A stretch of 24,311 nucleotides of DNA from JAHEDH01 sp963745865 (GCA_963745865.1 CAVUYZ010000009.1:1-24311); one strand, 5' to 3'; positions 1 to 8,186 are shown, counted from the stretch's first letter. Made by a program: numbers and translations. Notes: a model not told the origin generated them from the letters alone.

Positions 1-17
1 TTCCAGGATTCTGACAC

Positions 18-770
18 ATGGCGACGCTCCCCTACGAGGGCACATACTCGGTCATCAACGGACACGTGACTGTCCCGGTCGGAAGCGGCTATCGACGCGG
101 GTACCTGGCTCGCCCCGATCATGCCGGGCGCTGGCCGGTCGTCGTGCTCGCCCCCGACCTCGACGGCCTCGGCTCGCACGAGAAGTACGTCGCCCGCCGG
201 CTCGCCCGCAAGGGCCTCGCCGTGCTCACCGTCGAGCTCTATCCAGAGTCCCCCGGGCGCGATCCCGAAGCCGGGCTGCTTGCCTACAACCAGCTCACCG
301 ACAAGGAGGGTCTCCGGGTCCTGGACGAGGCACACGAGTTCCTGTCGAGCGACGACATCGAGTGGGCACACGCCGACCGAATCGGGATTCTCGGCCTCGA
401 CGTGGGAGGGCGGTTCGCCCTCATGACCGGAGCCCACCGCAGCTGGGTGGCGGCGAGCGCCGTCGCCTACACGCCGCTGACCGGCGACGAAGATCGAGAC
501 TTCCCCGTCGCCGAGATGCTGAACCACCTGGCGACACCGGTGCTCGGCCTCTACGGGAACGAAGACGAGCTGATCGATCCGGAGTCAGTCGATGAGGCTC
601 AGGCCAGGAACACCGGTGGACAATGGCTGCTGTACGAGGGAGTCGGCCACGGCTTCCTGAACGAGGTCGGCGAGAACTTCGACGCCGCCTCGTTCGAAGA
701 CGCCATCGTCCGACTGTCCGACTTCTTCATGGCGCGCCTTCCGAAAGCCGAAGAGATCGACCTCGGCTGA
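18..770 (+). CDS. Dienelactone hydrolase family alpha/beta hydrolase with Asp at the nucleophile position
   Basis: The 250-residue protein has the length and layout of the dienelactone hydrolase family: a beta-rich N-terminus (VVVLAPDLDG near 41-50), a nucleophile elbow at 126-131, an acid-bearing strand (LYGNEDELID, Asp183) and a late histidine (GVGHGF, His211). No signal peptide is visible, so it should be cytosolic. Family members normally carry Cys in a G-x-C-x-G-G elbow. Here the elbow reads G-L-D-V-G-G, with Asp128 encoded by GAC at 399-401. Asp nucleophiles are known in haloalkane dehalogenases and epoxide hydrolases, so a changed reaction is possible, but the substrate cannot be told from sequence. 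The ATG at 18 is the first good start. Its 3' end converges on birA with 16 bases between. Fold assignment is firm and activity unknown. Confidence 0.85.
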   Translation: MATLPYEGTYSVINGHVTVPVGSGYRRGYLARPDHAGRWPVVVLAPDLDGLGSHEKYVARRLARKGLAVLTVELYPESPGRDPEAGLLAYNQLTDKEGLRVLDEAHEFLSSDDIEWAHADRIGILGLDVGGRFALMTGAHRSWVAASAVAYTPLTGDEDRDFPVAEMLNHLATPVLGLYGNEDELIDPESVDEAQARNTGGQWLLYEGVGHGFLNEVGENFDAASFEDAIVRLSDFFMARLPKAEEIDLG

Positions 771-786
771 CACAGTCGCATCGCGA

Positions 787-1473
787 TCAGCTGTCGTCTG
801 ACACGGCTCTGATGTGGTGAACGCCTGCCGTCGTGAGCGTTGTCCGACGCCCATCGACGTCGACGATCAAGCCGCCTCGCGGCCCGATGTCGACCGCAGA
901 CCCCGAGCCATCCGGTTCCCATGTGATCCTCTGGCCGAGCGTGACGCAGCGCGCGCGATATCGATCGATCGGCCACGATCCCGGTCCCTCCTCGACCGAC
1001 GACGTCAGCCCATCCGCCCAGGCCTCGACCAGACGGCGACCCTCGTCCTCGCCGGGGTCTTCGTCGAACAAACCAACGGCTCCGTCGGGCGGAGCCGGCC
1101 ACCACAGGTTGACGCCCATCCCCATCACGACGATGTCGTCGACCAGTTCGGCGAGCAGTCCAGCGACCTTGGCGTCCCCCCGGAGCACGTCATTCGGCCA
1201 CTTGAGGTGAACGCTGCCGCCCATTGCGTCTGCCGCGGCAAGACCGGCGAGGAGCGGGATGATCGTCAGGTCGGCGGGAGCCCAACCGGGTTTGAAAGCC
1301 AACGACACCGCAATCGACCGGGGCGCGCTCAACCAGGTCGAGCCACCTCGACCTCGCCCGGCGGTCTGCTCGGTCGCCGTCACCAGGATCGGCCGACCGT
1401 TGAAGGCATCCCGCGCGAGATCCTGGGTCGATGGGACCGGTCCGTGGTGTGTCACTGAATACGATGTAGCCAT
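787..1473 (-). CDS. birA: Biotin--[acetyl-CoA-carboxylase] ligase, monofunctional
   Basis: This 228-residue protein is a class I biotin protein ligase. It adenylates biotin and transfers it to the lysine of the BCCP domain, here most likely the one encoded at 3239-4978. The biotin/ATP loop is visible as QTAGRGRGGSTW, followed by the KWPND motif, the K-V-A-G-L-L-A-E strand and GMGVNLW, then a C-terminal SH3-like part. There is no N-terminal helix-turn-helix, so it should not act as a biotin repressor. I chose the ATG at 1473 because GAGAGG lies about 6 bases upstream and the conserved region begins right after it; the open frame continues upstream but looks non-coding. It is divergent from the carboxylase genes, which fits its role. 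Confidence 0.93.
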   Translation of the reverse strand: MATSYSVTHHGPVPSTQDLARDAFNGRPILVTATEQTAGRGRGGSTWLSAPRSIAVSLAFKPGWAPADLTIIPLLAGLAAADAMGGSVHLKWPNDVLRGDAKVAGLLAELVDDIVVMGMGVNLWWPAPPDGAVGLFDEDPGEDEGRRLVEAWADGLTSSVEEGPGSWPIDRYRARCVTLGQRITWEPDGSGSAVDIGPRGGLIVDVDGRRTTLTTAGVHHIRAVSDDS

Positions 1474-1534
1474 TGGGCCTCTCGGTGCGTCTGAAAGATG
1501 ACCGCCGTCAGGCGCGACCCTAGACAGGAGCAGC

Positions 1535-3085
1535 GTGGGTACCGAAGCAAGGATCGAGCAACTCAGGCAATTGAGGGATGAAGCCCTCCACTCGGGAAGC
1601 GAACGCGCCATCGCCCGTCAGCACGAGGCGGGCAAGCTCACCGCCCGGGAGCGGATCGACCTCCTCCTCGACAAGGACTCGTTCCAGGAGATCGACATGA
1701 TGGTTCGCCATCAGGCTCGCGGATTCGGGATCGAGAATCAGCGACCGGCAGGCGACGCCGTCGTGACCGGATGGGGCACCGTCGACGGGCGCACCGTGTT
1801 CGTGTTCGCCGAGGACTTCACCGTGTTCGGTGGATCACTCGGCCAAGCCGTCGCCGACAAGATCTGCAAACTCCTCGACAAGGCGATGGAGGTCGGCGCA
1901 CCGGTGATCGGGCTCAAGGACTCGGGAGGAGCCCGAATCCAGGAAGGGGTCATGGCCCTCGACGGCTACGGCCGAATCTTCGAGCGAAACGTTCGCGCCT
2001 CCGGCGTCATCCCGCAGATCTCGGTGATCATGGGCCCATGCGCCGGAGGGGCCGTGTATTCGCCGGCGATCACCGACTTCGTGTTCCAGGTCGACGGCAC
2101 GTCGCACATGTTCATCACCGGCCCCGACGTCATCAAGACCGTGACCGGAGAGGAAGTCACTTTCGAGGAGTTGGGAGGGGCATTCACCCACGCCTCGAAG
2201 TCTGGTGTCACCCACTTCGTCACGCCGAGCGGCGAGGATGCGATGGAGGCGGTGCGCTACCTGCTGTCCTTCCTCCCACAGAACAACATGGAACATGCCC
2301 CGTACTTCGCTCCGACCGACAGCCCGGACCGAGCCGACGACAGCCTCGACACCATCATCCCCGACTCGGCCAACCAGCCGTACGACATGACCAATGTGAT
2401 CGAAACGATCGTCGACGACGGCGAGTTCTTCGAGGTCCACGAGCACTTCGCCAAGAACATCGTCGTGGGGTATGCGCGCATGGACGGTCATGCAGTCGGC
2501 GTCGTCGCCAACCAACCGGCGAACATGGCAGGGACCCTCGACATCGAGGCGTCGGAGAAGGCTGCCCGATTCGTCAGAATGTGCGACGCGTTCAACATCC
2601 CGCTCCTCACGTTCGTCGACGTCCCGGGATTCCTCCCGGGTGTGGAGCAGGAGCACAACGGCATCATCCGGCATGGGGCCAAGCTGCTCTACGCATTCTG
2701 TGAGGCCACCGTCCCCCGCATCACCGTCATCACCCGCAAGGCATACGGTGGCGCCTACCTCGTCATGAACGCACGCGGGATCCGGGCCGACCTCGTCTAT
2801 GCATGGCCGTCGGCCGAGATCGCAGTGATGGGCGCCCAGGGCGCGGTCAATGTCGTGTTCCGCCGGGAGCTCAAGGAATCGAGCGACCCCGAGGCGAGAC
2901 GGTCGGAACTGATCAGCGACTACGAGAACCAATTCAACAACCCCTACCGGGCTGCCGAGCTCGGGCTCGTGGACGAGGTCATCGAGCCTCGCCTCACCCG
3001 CCCCAAACTGATCCGCGCACTCGAGATGCTTCGCTCCAAGCGTGAAACGCTCGCCCCCCGCAAGCACGGAAACATCCCGCTGTGA
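1535..3085 (+). CDS. pccB: Acyl-CoA (propionyl-CoA) carboxylase, beta/carboxyltransferase subunit
   Basis: The 516-residue protein is a full-length biotin-dependent carboxyltransferase that moves CO2 from carboxybiotin to an acyl-CoA, probably propionyl-CoA, giving methylmalonyl-CoA. The N-terminal crotonase-like half contains LKDSGGARIQEGV and MGPCAGGAVYSPA, which form an oxyanion hole. The C-terminal half contains DVPGFLPGVEQEHNGIIRHG and AVMGAQGAVNVVF. The length matches PccB/AccD5-type subunits. The start is GTG at 1535, with AGGAG at 1526-1530 as ribosome binding site. The partner biotin carboxylase/BCCP subunit follows 153 bases downstream on the same strand, birA is divergent, and a methylmalonyl-CoA mutase lies nearby, which favours propionyl-CoA over acetyl-CoA. 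Substrate preference is an inference. Confidence 0.95.
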   Translation: MGTEARIEQLRQLRDEALHSGSERAIARQHEAGKLTARERIDLLLDKDSFQEIDMMVRHQARGFGIENQRPAGDAVVTGWGTVDGRTVFVFAEDFTVFGGSLGQAVADKICKLLDKAMEVGAPVIGLKDSGGARIQEGVMALDGYGRIFERNVRASGVIPQISVIMGPCAGGAVYSPAITDFVFQVDGTSHMFITGPDVIKTVTGEEVTFEELGGAFTHASKSGVTHFVTPSGEDAMEAVRYLLSFLPQNNMEHAPYFAPTDSPDRADDSLDTIIPDSANQPYDMTNVIETIVDDGEFFEVHEHFAKNIVVGYARMDGHAVGVVANQPANMAGTLDIEASEKAARFVRMCDAFNIPLLTFVDVPGFLPGVEQEHNGIIRHGAKLLYAFCEATVPRITVITRKAYGGAYLVMNARGIRADLVYAWPSAEIAVMGAQGAVNVVFRRELKESSDPEARRSELISDYENQFNNPYRAAELGLVDEVIEPRLTRPKLIRALEMLRSKRETLAPRKHGNIPL

Positions 3086-3185
3086 ACGCAATCGGACCAA
3101 TCCGGCGTTCGCCTGAAATTCTCCGGCGTCCCGACTTACCATCGTCAGCCCTGACGTGGAACCCCCCGACGAGCGGCGATAACCG

Positions 3186-3242
3186 ATGACCGACCACCGA
3201 CAACGCACCCAACGCACACACGGCGTCGGCGGCCGATCGTGA
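3186..3242 (+). CDS. Possible 18-codon upstream ORF coupled to the carboxylase alpha subunit
   Basis: An ATG at 3186 opens an 18-residue frame (MTDHRQRTQRTHGVGGRS) whose TGA at 3240-3242 overlaps the GTG start of the biotin carboxylase gene in a GTGA junction. The carboxylase start has no clear Shine-Dalgarno sequence, so termination-reinitiation from this short frame could supply its ribosomes. The peptide is basic and has no recognisable domain. In G+C-rich DNA an 18-codon frame can arise by chance; only the exact 4-base overlap makes it worth recording. Confidence 0.3.
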   Translation: MTDHRQRTQRTHGVGGRS

Positions 3243-4978
3243 TCAAGAGCCTGCTGATTGCCAATCGAGGCGAGATCGCGGTTCGGGTGATCCGGACCGC
3301 GAACGAGATGGGGATCAGGACGATCGCCGTCTACTCGGAACTCGACCGCGATGCGCTCCATGTGAAGCTCGCCGACGAAGCCTGGAACATCGGGCCTGCT
3401 CCCGCCGCCGAGTCGTATCTCAACATGGACCGGATTCTCGAAGTGGCCACCGAATCGGAGGCAGACGCCATCCATCCCGGCTACGGATTCCTCTCCGAGA
3501 ACGCCGGGTTCGCGCAGCGCGTCATCGACGCAGGGCTCGTCTGGGTCGGCCCTCCTCCGCAGGCGATCACCGTGATGGGCGACAAGATCTCGAGCCGCAA
3601 GGCAGCTGACAAGGCTGGTGCACCCACCGTCCCGGGGACGATGGAGGCTCTCACGTCGGTCGATGAGATCAAGAAGGTCGCCGCCGAATACGGATATCCG
3701 GTCGCCATCAAGGCCGCCCACGGCGGCGGAGGCAAGGGCCTCCGCGTGGTGTGGAAGGACGAAGAGGTCGAAGAGGCGTTCGACGGGGCTCGCCGGGAGG
3801 CGGATGCCTATTTCGGGAACGCCGAGGTCTATGTCGAGAAGTACATCGAGACCCCCCGCCACGTCGAAGCCCAGATCATCCTCGACACCCACGGCAACGC
3901 TCTGTTCCTGGGGGAACGCGACTGCTCGGTGCAGCGACGGCACCAGAAGCTGATCGAGGAGACCCCGTCACTGGCGATGAACGACCAGCAGCGTGCCGAC
4001 CTCGGCGAGGCGGCCCTATCGGTGGCACGCGCCTGTGGGTACCTCAATGCCGGAACCGTGGAATTCCTCCTCGCCCCCGATGGGGAGTTCTACTTCCTGG
4101 AGATGAACACCCGCCTGCAGGTCGAGCACACGGTGACTGAGATGGTGACCGGCGTCGACCTGGTCCGCGAACAGATCCGGGTCGCGTCCGGTGAGCCTCT
4201 GTCGGTGACCGAAGTGACTCCAACCGGTCATTCCATCGAGTTCCGGATCAACGCCGAGGACCCGTTCAAGAACTTCACACCCAGCCCCGGCACCATCACC
4301 GAGTATCGCGAGCCGAGCGGCATCGGTGTCCGGGTGGACGGCTGGGTGGCAGCGACCACCAACGTCAGCCAGTACTACGACAACCTCATCGCAAAGCTCG
4401 TCGTGTGGGCGGCCGACCGTGACCAGGCGATCGAGCGCGGGCGCCGGGCGTTGGAGGAGTACAACGTCCACGGCATCGCCACCACGATTCCCGCTCACAT
4501 CCAGGTGTTGAATCACCCCGACTTCATCGAGAACCGCCACCACACGAAGTGGATCGAGGACGAGGTCGAGTTGGTCGGCCACGACCCGGTGCCATCCGAG
4601 ACCTTGCCAACCGATGAGGACCTCGAGCGTCGGTCGATGACCGTCGAGGTCGGGGGACGGCGCTTCAACGTGGCCTACTGGGCTCCACCGGTCGGGGCGG
4701 CCCGTGCCACCGGAGGGGCCAGGCGCAAGCGCCCCCGGTTGGAGAAGTCGTCCGCCGGAGCGAGCGACGGCATCGTCACCGCCCCGATGCAGGGCACGAT
4801 CGTCAAGGTCGGCGTCAAGGCCGGCGACCGTATCGAAACGGGAGACCAGATCTGCGTCCTCGAGGCGATGAAGATGGAGAACGAGGTCCTCGCCCCGATG
4901 ACGGGCTCGATCACCGACCTCCGCATCGAACCGGGCGACACGGTGACCCCCGGCGAAGTCATCGCCATCATCAAGTAA
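3239..4978 (+). CDS. Acyl-CoA carboxylase alpha subunit (biotin carboxylase + BCCP)
   Basis: This 579-residue protein joins a biotin carboxylase with a biotin carboxyl carrier domain. It carboxylates its own biotin using ATP and bicarbonate and hands the group to the beta subunit. The N-terminus LLIANRGEIAVRVIRTA is diagnostic, followed by the ATP-grasp glycine-rich loop (AAHGGGGKGLRVV), the ERDCSVQRRHQKLIEE motif, EMNTRLQVEHTVTE and the C-terminal carrier. Biotin attaches at Lys545 in EAMKMENEV, 34 residues from the end. The region between about residues 480 and 510 is a low-complexity linker. The GTG at 3239 fits the family start; no strong ribosome site precedes it, and a short upstream frame overlaps it. 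The gene ends 17 bases before a palindrome that may act as terminator. Confidence 0.95.
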   Translation: MIKSLLIANRGEIAVRVIRTANEMGIRTIAVYSELDRDALHVKLADEAWNIGPAPAAESYLNMDRILEVATESEADAIHPGYGFLSENAGFAQRVIDAGLVWVGPPPQAITVMGDKISSRKAADKAGAPTVPGTMEALTSVDEIKKVAAEYGYPVAIKAAHGGGGKGLRVVWKDEEVEEAFDGARREADAYFGNAEVYVEKYIETPRHVEAQIILDTHGNALFLGERDCSVQRRHQKLIEETPSLAMNDQQRADLGEAALSVARACGYLNAGTVEFLLAPDGEFYFLEMNTRLQVEHTVTEMVTGVDLVREQIRVASGEPLSVTEVTPTGHSIEFRINAEDPFKNFTPSPGTITEYREPSGIGVRVDGWVAATTNVSQYYDNLIAKLVVWAADRDQAIERGRRALEEYNVHGIATTIPAHIQVLNHPDFIENRHHTKWIEDEVELVGHDPVPSETLPTDEDLERRSMTVEVGGRRFNVAYWAPPVGAARATGGARRKRPRLEKSSAGASDGIVTAPMQGTIVKVGVKAGDRIETGDQICVLEAMKMENEVLAPMTGSITDLRIEPGDTVTPGEVIAIIK

Positions 4979-4995
4979 CCCCCCGAAGAACCTTC

Positions 4996-5014
4996 CTGCA
5001 ACCCAGGGTTGCAG
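4996..5014. terminator. Palindrome P1 (CTGCAACCC-A-GGGTTGCAG), likely terminator
   Basis: A perfect 9+1+9 palindrome lies 17 bases after the carboxylase alpha stop codon; in RNA it would form about a 7-bp stem with a CCAGG loop. There is no U-tract, which is common for actinobacterial hairpin terminators. A near copy (5103-5121) lies on the far side of the same convergent intergenic region. Confidence 0.5.
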
Positions 5015-5098
5015 GCACGGTATGTCGTGTTTGGGGCCCGCAGTTCGAACCGCGCGTCGATGTCACCGCGATTCTGCGGGCCCCCAGCACGGTATGTC
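5015..5098. repeat. 11-bp inverted repeat hairpin flanked by 12-bp direct repeats
   Basis: Two identical 12-base copies of GCACGGTATGTC (5015-5026 and 5087-5098) flank a perfect 11-bp inverted repeat, GGGGCCCGCAG at 5033-5043 and CTGCGGGCCCC at 5074-5084, with a 30-base loop. The arrangement sits between two convergent genes and is bracketed by palindromes P1 and P2. It could be a bidirectional terminator, or a small REP/MITE-like insertion whose 12-base direct repeats mark its edges. No transposase is nearby. Confidence 0.6.
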
Positions 5099-5102
5099 TT
5101 CA

Positions 5103-5121
5103 CTGCAACCCTGGGTTGTGG
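5103..5121. terminator. Palindrome P2 (near copy of P1), likely terminator of the minus-strand operon
   Basis: CTGCAACCC-T-GGGTTGtgG repeats P1 with one arm mismatch and a T in place of the central A. It lies about 14 bases beyond the stop codon of the minus-strand miniprotein, the position expected for that operon's terminator. Confidence 0.45.
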
Positions 5122-5135
5122 TGTTTACCTGGGGG

Positions 5136-5228
5136 TCATGTCAGACCGAGAAAGAACCAGAGCGCGCCGGCCACCAGGATGACGGCGGCGCAGACCGCGG
5201 AGAGAATCAGCAGGGTCGACGTCTTCAT
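5136..5228 (-). CDS. Single-pass membrane miniprotein, 30 aa
   Basis: A 30-codon frame starts 7 bases after the stop of the flavoprotein gene on the same strand. The peptide (MKTSTLLILSAVCAAVILVA, then GALWFFLGLT) is one continuous hydrophobic helix with a short basic N-terminus, so it would sit in the cytoplasmic membrane. About four in five codons end in G or C, as in the neighbouring genes, which supports real coding. It is too short for most gene finders. No Shine-Dalgarno sequence is obvious, so translation may be coupled to the upstream gene. The function is unknown; small membrane proteins of this type often bind and modulate a larger enzyme. Lipoprotein processing is not indicated, since the cysteine lacks a clear lipobox. 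Confidence 0.55.
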   Translation of the reverse strand: MKTSTLLILSAVCAAVILVAGALWFFLGLT

Positions 5229-5235
5229 CGGGGCG

Positions 5236-6586
5236 TCATTCGGCAGCGTCTGTGATCGACTCGCTCAGCGACGGGTGAACCATCAGAGTCTCGATGAGTT
5301 GGTCCGCCCGGACATTGACCTGAACCGCCAACGCCAGGATCCCGATCAGCTCCGACGCCCGGTGTCCCACGACGGTTCCTCCGAGCACCACCCCCGTCGC
5401 AGGGTCGGTGACGACCTTTACGAATCCACGGGGAAACCCCTGGAGCACGCCACGCGCATTCGCCGCGAACGGGACCTTCGTGGTCCGGACCTTGCGGCCC
5501 TGCTGAGCAGCCTGGACTTCTTCGAGCCCCACCGATGCGATCTCGGGCTCGGTGAAGATCGCCTGGGTCACCTTCGAGTAGTCGATCGGCGTCACCGGCA
5601 ATCCGACGAGGTGCTGGGCGATCTTCTTCCCCTGCATCGAGGCGACCGACGACAGCAACATCTGACCGGTGCAGTCGCCGGCTGCATAGATGTGGGGCTG
5701 TGAGGTCACCTGGAACGGGTCGACCGTGACATAGCCGTGATCGTGTTCGATCCCGGCGTCCTCCAACCCGATTGTGGTCGTGTTCGGGACCGAGCCGATG
5801 GCGAGCAGGGCATGGGAGCCTCGTACCACCCGACCGTCGTCGCACACGACCTCGACGCCCGCTTCGGTTCGGTTGATCGCCTCGGCTCGTGCCCCGATCA
5901 CCAGCTTGACGCCTCGCTCGAGGAAGTCCTCCTCGAGGACGGCTGCCACTTCGGGGTCACGGTGGGGCAGCACCTGCTGGCGACTCACGACCAGGGTGAC
6001 CGCTGATCCGAGACTGGCGAAGATGTGGACGAACTCGACGCCGGTGACGCCGGAGCCAATGACGATCATGTGCTCGGGGACGTCGGGAAGGTCATACGCC
6101 TCCCGGGTCGTGAGGATCCGTTCACCGTCGATTTCGGCCCAGGCGGGGACCCGCGGGGCGGAGCCGGTGGACACCAGTGCCGCATCGAAGTCGATGGTTC
6201 GGGTCTGTCCGTCGACCGTCTCCACCTCCGCGGTATTGGGCCCGGTGAACCGTCCGGTTCCCCGGATGATGTCGATGCCCTGCGAGGTCAGAAGCTCGTT
6301 CCACGACGCGGTGATGTCCTGGGAGATCGTCGAGATCCGTTGAGCCAACTGGGCGGAATCGACCTGTCCGGGCTCGGCGACGAGGCCGAGCCGAGCCGCA
6401 TTCCGGATCGAGGCGAGGCGAACGGCGGTTGCCGTCATCGTCTTGGAAGGGTATGCAATCCCACAGATGGGCAGCGCCGCCGACGATCGACTTCTCGACG
6501 AGGGTCACCCGCATGCCGCGGGCGGCAGCGGTGGTTGCGGCAGCGGTTCCGGCAGGACCGCCGCCGATGATCAGAAAGTGCTTCAT
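5236..6586 (-). CDS. FAD-dependent pyridine nucleotide-disulfide oxidoreductase-like protein (LpdA/quinone reductase type), frameshifted
   Basis: The two parts form one 449-residue flavoprotein interrupted by a single extra base near 6445-6451. The N-terminal part begins at the ATG at 6586 (AAGGA about 6 bases upstream) with the FAD fold IIGGGPAGTAAA and reads to GGAAHLWDCIP. In the next frame SKTMTATAVRLAS continues to the stop at 5236. Removing one base gives the expected C-I-P-S-K-T joint. Later come the NAD(P) fold (VIGSGVTGVEF), the second FAD motif (IYAAGDCTG) and the C-terminal H-P-S-L-S-E motif. The first cysteine of the usual G-G-x-C-x4-C disulfide is Ala, so dithiol reduction is unlikely; relatives with this loss, such as mycobacterial LpdA, reduce quinones. 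The gene follows the mutase by 40 bases. The break may be a sequencing error or a true mutation. Confidence 0.82.
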
Positions 6587-6626
6587 ACCGTCCTTGACAG
6601 TGGATCGTCGGTCAGGCTACCGCCGG

Positions 6627-8186
6627 TCAGGCCGGCCGATGGACTCCGAACACACCGCGCAGGACATCGGAGACCTCGCCGACCGTCGCGCCCAGTTCGA
6701 GTGCCGAGCGCATGGCAGGAAGGAGGTTGGTGTCTGTTTCTGCGATTTCCCTGATCTGCACGAGAGCGGCGTCGAGAGCTGCCGCGTCCCGGCTGGCCCG
6801 CCACCGGTCGAGTCGCTCGACCTGGCCCCGCTCGAGCTCGGGATCGACCGACATCACCGGAATCGGCGCGTCTCCCTCGCGAGCGAACCGATTGACCCCG
6901 ACGACCACCGAATCGCCCGACTCCTGACGGCGGGCCTCGGTGTACGCCGCGTCTTCGATGGCACGTTGCATGACCCCTTCTTCGATCGCCCGCACCGCTC
7001 CCCCGACATCCTCGATCCGATCGAACAACTCGGTCGCCTTCGCCTCGAGCTCATCGGTGAGCGACTCGATGAAGTACGAACCGGCGAGTGGATCGACCGT
7101 GTCGGTCATCCCTGATTCGTACGCCAGGATCTGCTGGGTCCGGAGTGCGATCGTTGCGGACTCCTCGGTTGGCAGCCCGAGCGCCTCGTCGTAGGAGTTC
7201 GTGTGGAGCGATTGCGTGCCGCCCATCACCGCTGCCATCGCCTGCACGGTGGTCCGCACCACGTTGTTGAGCGGCTGCTGGGCGGTGAGCGTCGAGCCGG
7301 CGGTCTGGGTGTGGAAGCGCATCATCTGGGACTTCTCCGAAGTGGCGCCGATCAGGTCACGCATGAGACGCGCCCACATCCTGCGTGCCGCCCGATACTT
7401 GGCGACCTCCTCGAAGAAGTGGTTGTGCCCGTTCCAGAAGAACGACAGTCGGGGAGCGAACGCGTCGGGGTCGAGACCCACGGCCGTCGCCGCCCTGACG
7501 TAGGCGATCCCGTTGGCGATCGTGAACGCCATCTCCTGAGCCGCAGTGGATCCGGCTTCGCGGATGTGGTAACCGGAGATCGAGATCGTGTTGAAGTTGG
7601 GGAGGTTCTCGGCGGCATACGAGAACACATCGGTCACGAGCCGCATCGACGGCGTCGGCGGATAGATGTAGGTTCCCCGGGCCACGTATTCCTTGAGGAT
7701 GTCGTTCTGGATCGTCCCCCGGATGTCCTCGGGTTCGACTCCCTGCTCCTCGGCAACGATCTGATAGAGCAGCAGCAGGATCGGAGCGGTGGAGTTGATC
7801 GTCATCGATGTCGAGACCCGGGCGAGGGGCAGGCCGTCGAAGAGTCGGCGCATGTCGTCGAGCGAGTCGATCGCCACCCCGACCTTGCCGACCTCACCGA
7901 CGGCGAGATCGGCATCGGAATCCAAGCCCATCTGGGTGGGAAGGTCGAATGCCACCGACAGCCCCGTCTGGCCCGCCTCGAGTAGCGACCGGAAGCGGGC
8001 GTTCGTCTCCTCGGCGGTGCCGAACCCAGCGTATTGGCGCATCGTCCACGGACGACCCCGATACATCGTCGGGTACGGCCCCCGCGTGAACGGGAACTCT
8101 CCCGGCTCTCCCAGATCGGCTGGATCCGTGGGCGTCGAGTAGACCGCGTCGATCTCGATCCCTGACGATGTGTGCCGGTTTTCCAC
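6627..8186 (-). CDS. Methylmalonyl-CoA mutase, large (substrate-binding) subunit without the B12 domain
   Basis: At 519 residues this is the TIM-barrel catalytic chain only. The cobalamin-binding domain found at the C-terminus of fused mutases is absent and should be encoded elsewhere. It isomerises methylmalonyl-CoA to succinyl-CoA. Visible motifs are RGPYPTMYRGRPWTMRQYAG (Tyr42), IQNDILKEYVARGTY (Arg at about 170), RLSFFWNGHNHFFEE and GGTQSLHTNSYDEALGLPT. The Tyr/Arg pair is the methylmalonyl-CoA signature; isobutyryl-CoA mutases carry Phe/Gln there. I chose the GTG at 8186, giving MENRHTSSG, because upstream residues look non-coding and GAGG lies upstream; the frame extends to 8306. It leads an operon with the flavoprotein and miniprotein and completes a propionyl-CoA route with the carboxylase genes. 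Confidence 0.9.
   Translation of the reverse strand: MENRHTSSGIEIDAVYSTPTDPADLGEPGEFPFTRGPYPTMYRGRPWTMRQYAGFGTAEETNARFRSLLEAGQTGLSVAFDLPTQMGLDSDADLAVGEVGKVGVAIDSLDDMRRLFDGLPLARVSTSMTINSTAPILLLLYQIVAEEQGVEPEDIRGTIQNDILKEYVARGTYIYPPTPSMRLVTDVFSYAAENLPNFNTISISGYHIREAGSTAAQEMAFTIANGIAYVRAATAVGLDPDAFAPRLSFFWNGHNHFFEEVAKYRAARRMWARLMRDLIGATSEKSQMMRFHTQTAGSTLTAQQPLNNVVRTTVQAMAAVMGGTQSLHTNSYDEALGLPTEESATIALRTQQILAYESGMTDTVDPLAGSYFIESLTDELEAKATELFDRIEDVGGAVRAIEEGVMQRAIEDAAYTEARRQESGDSVVVGVNRFAREGDAPIPVMSVDPELERGQVERLDRWRASRDAAALDAALVQIREIAETDTNLLPAMRSALELGATVGEVSDVLRGVFGVHRPA

Noticed and set aside
1835..3943. Long minus-strand open frame (702 codons) over the carboxylase genes
   Set aside because: It is antisense to two unmistakable genes, crosses their intergenic gap and shows no domain; long shadow frames are expected in G+C-rich DNA.
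5036..5056. GTTCGAAC, like a tRNA T-loop
   Set aside because: The flanking bases do not form a T-stem and no acceptor or anticodon arm can be drawn; the bases belong to the loop of the inverted repeat.
5015..5098. CRISPR-like repeat pair
   Set aside because: There are only two 12-base copies, with a palindromic core between them and no further units or cas genes.
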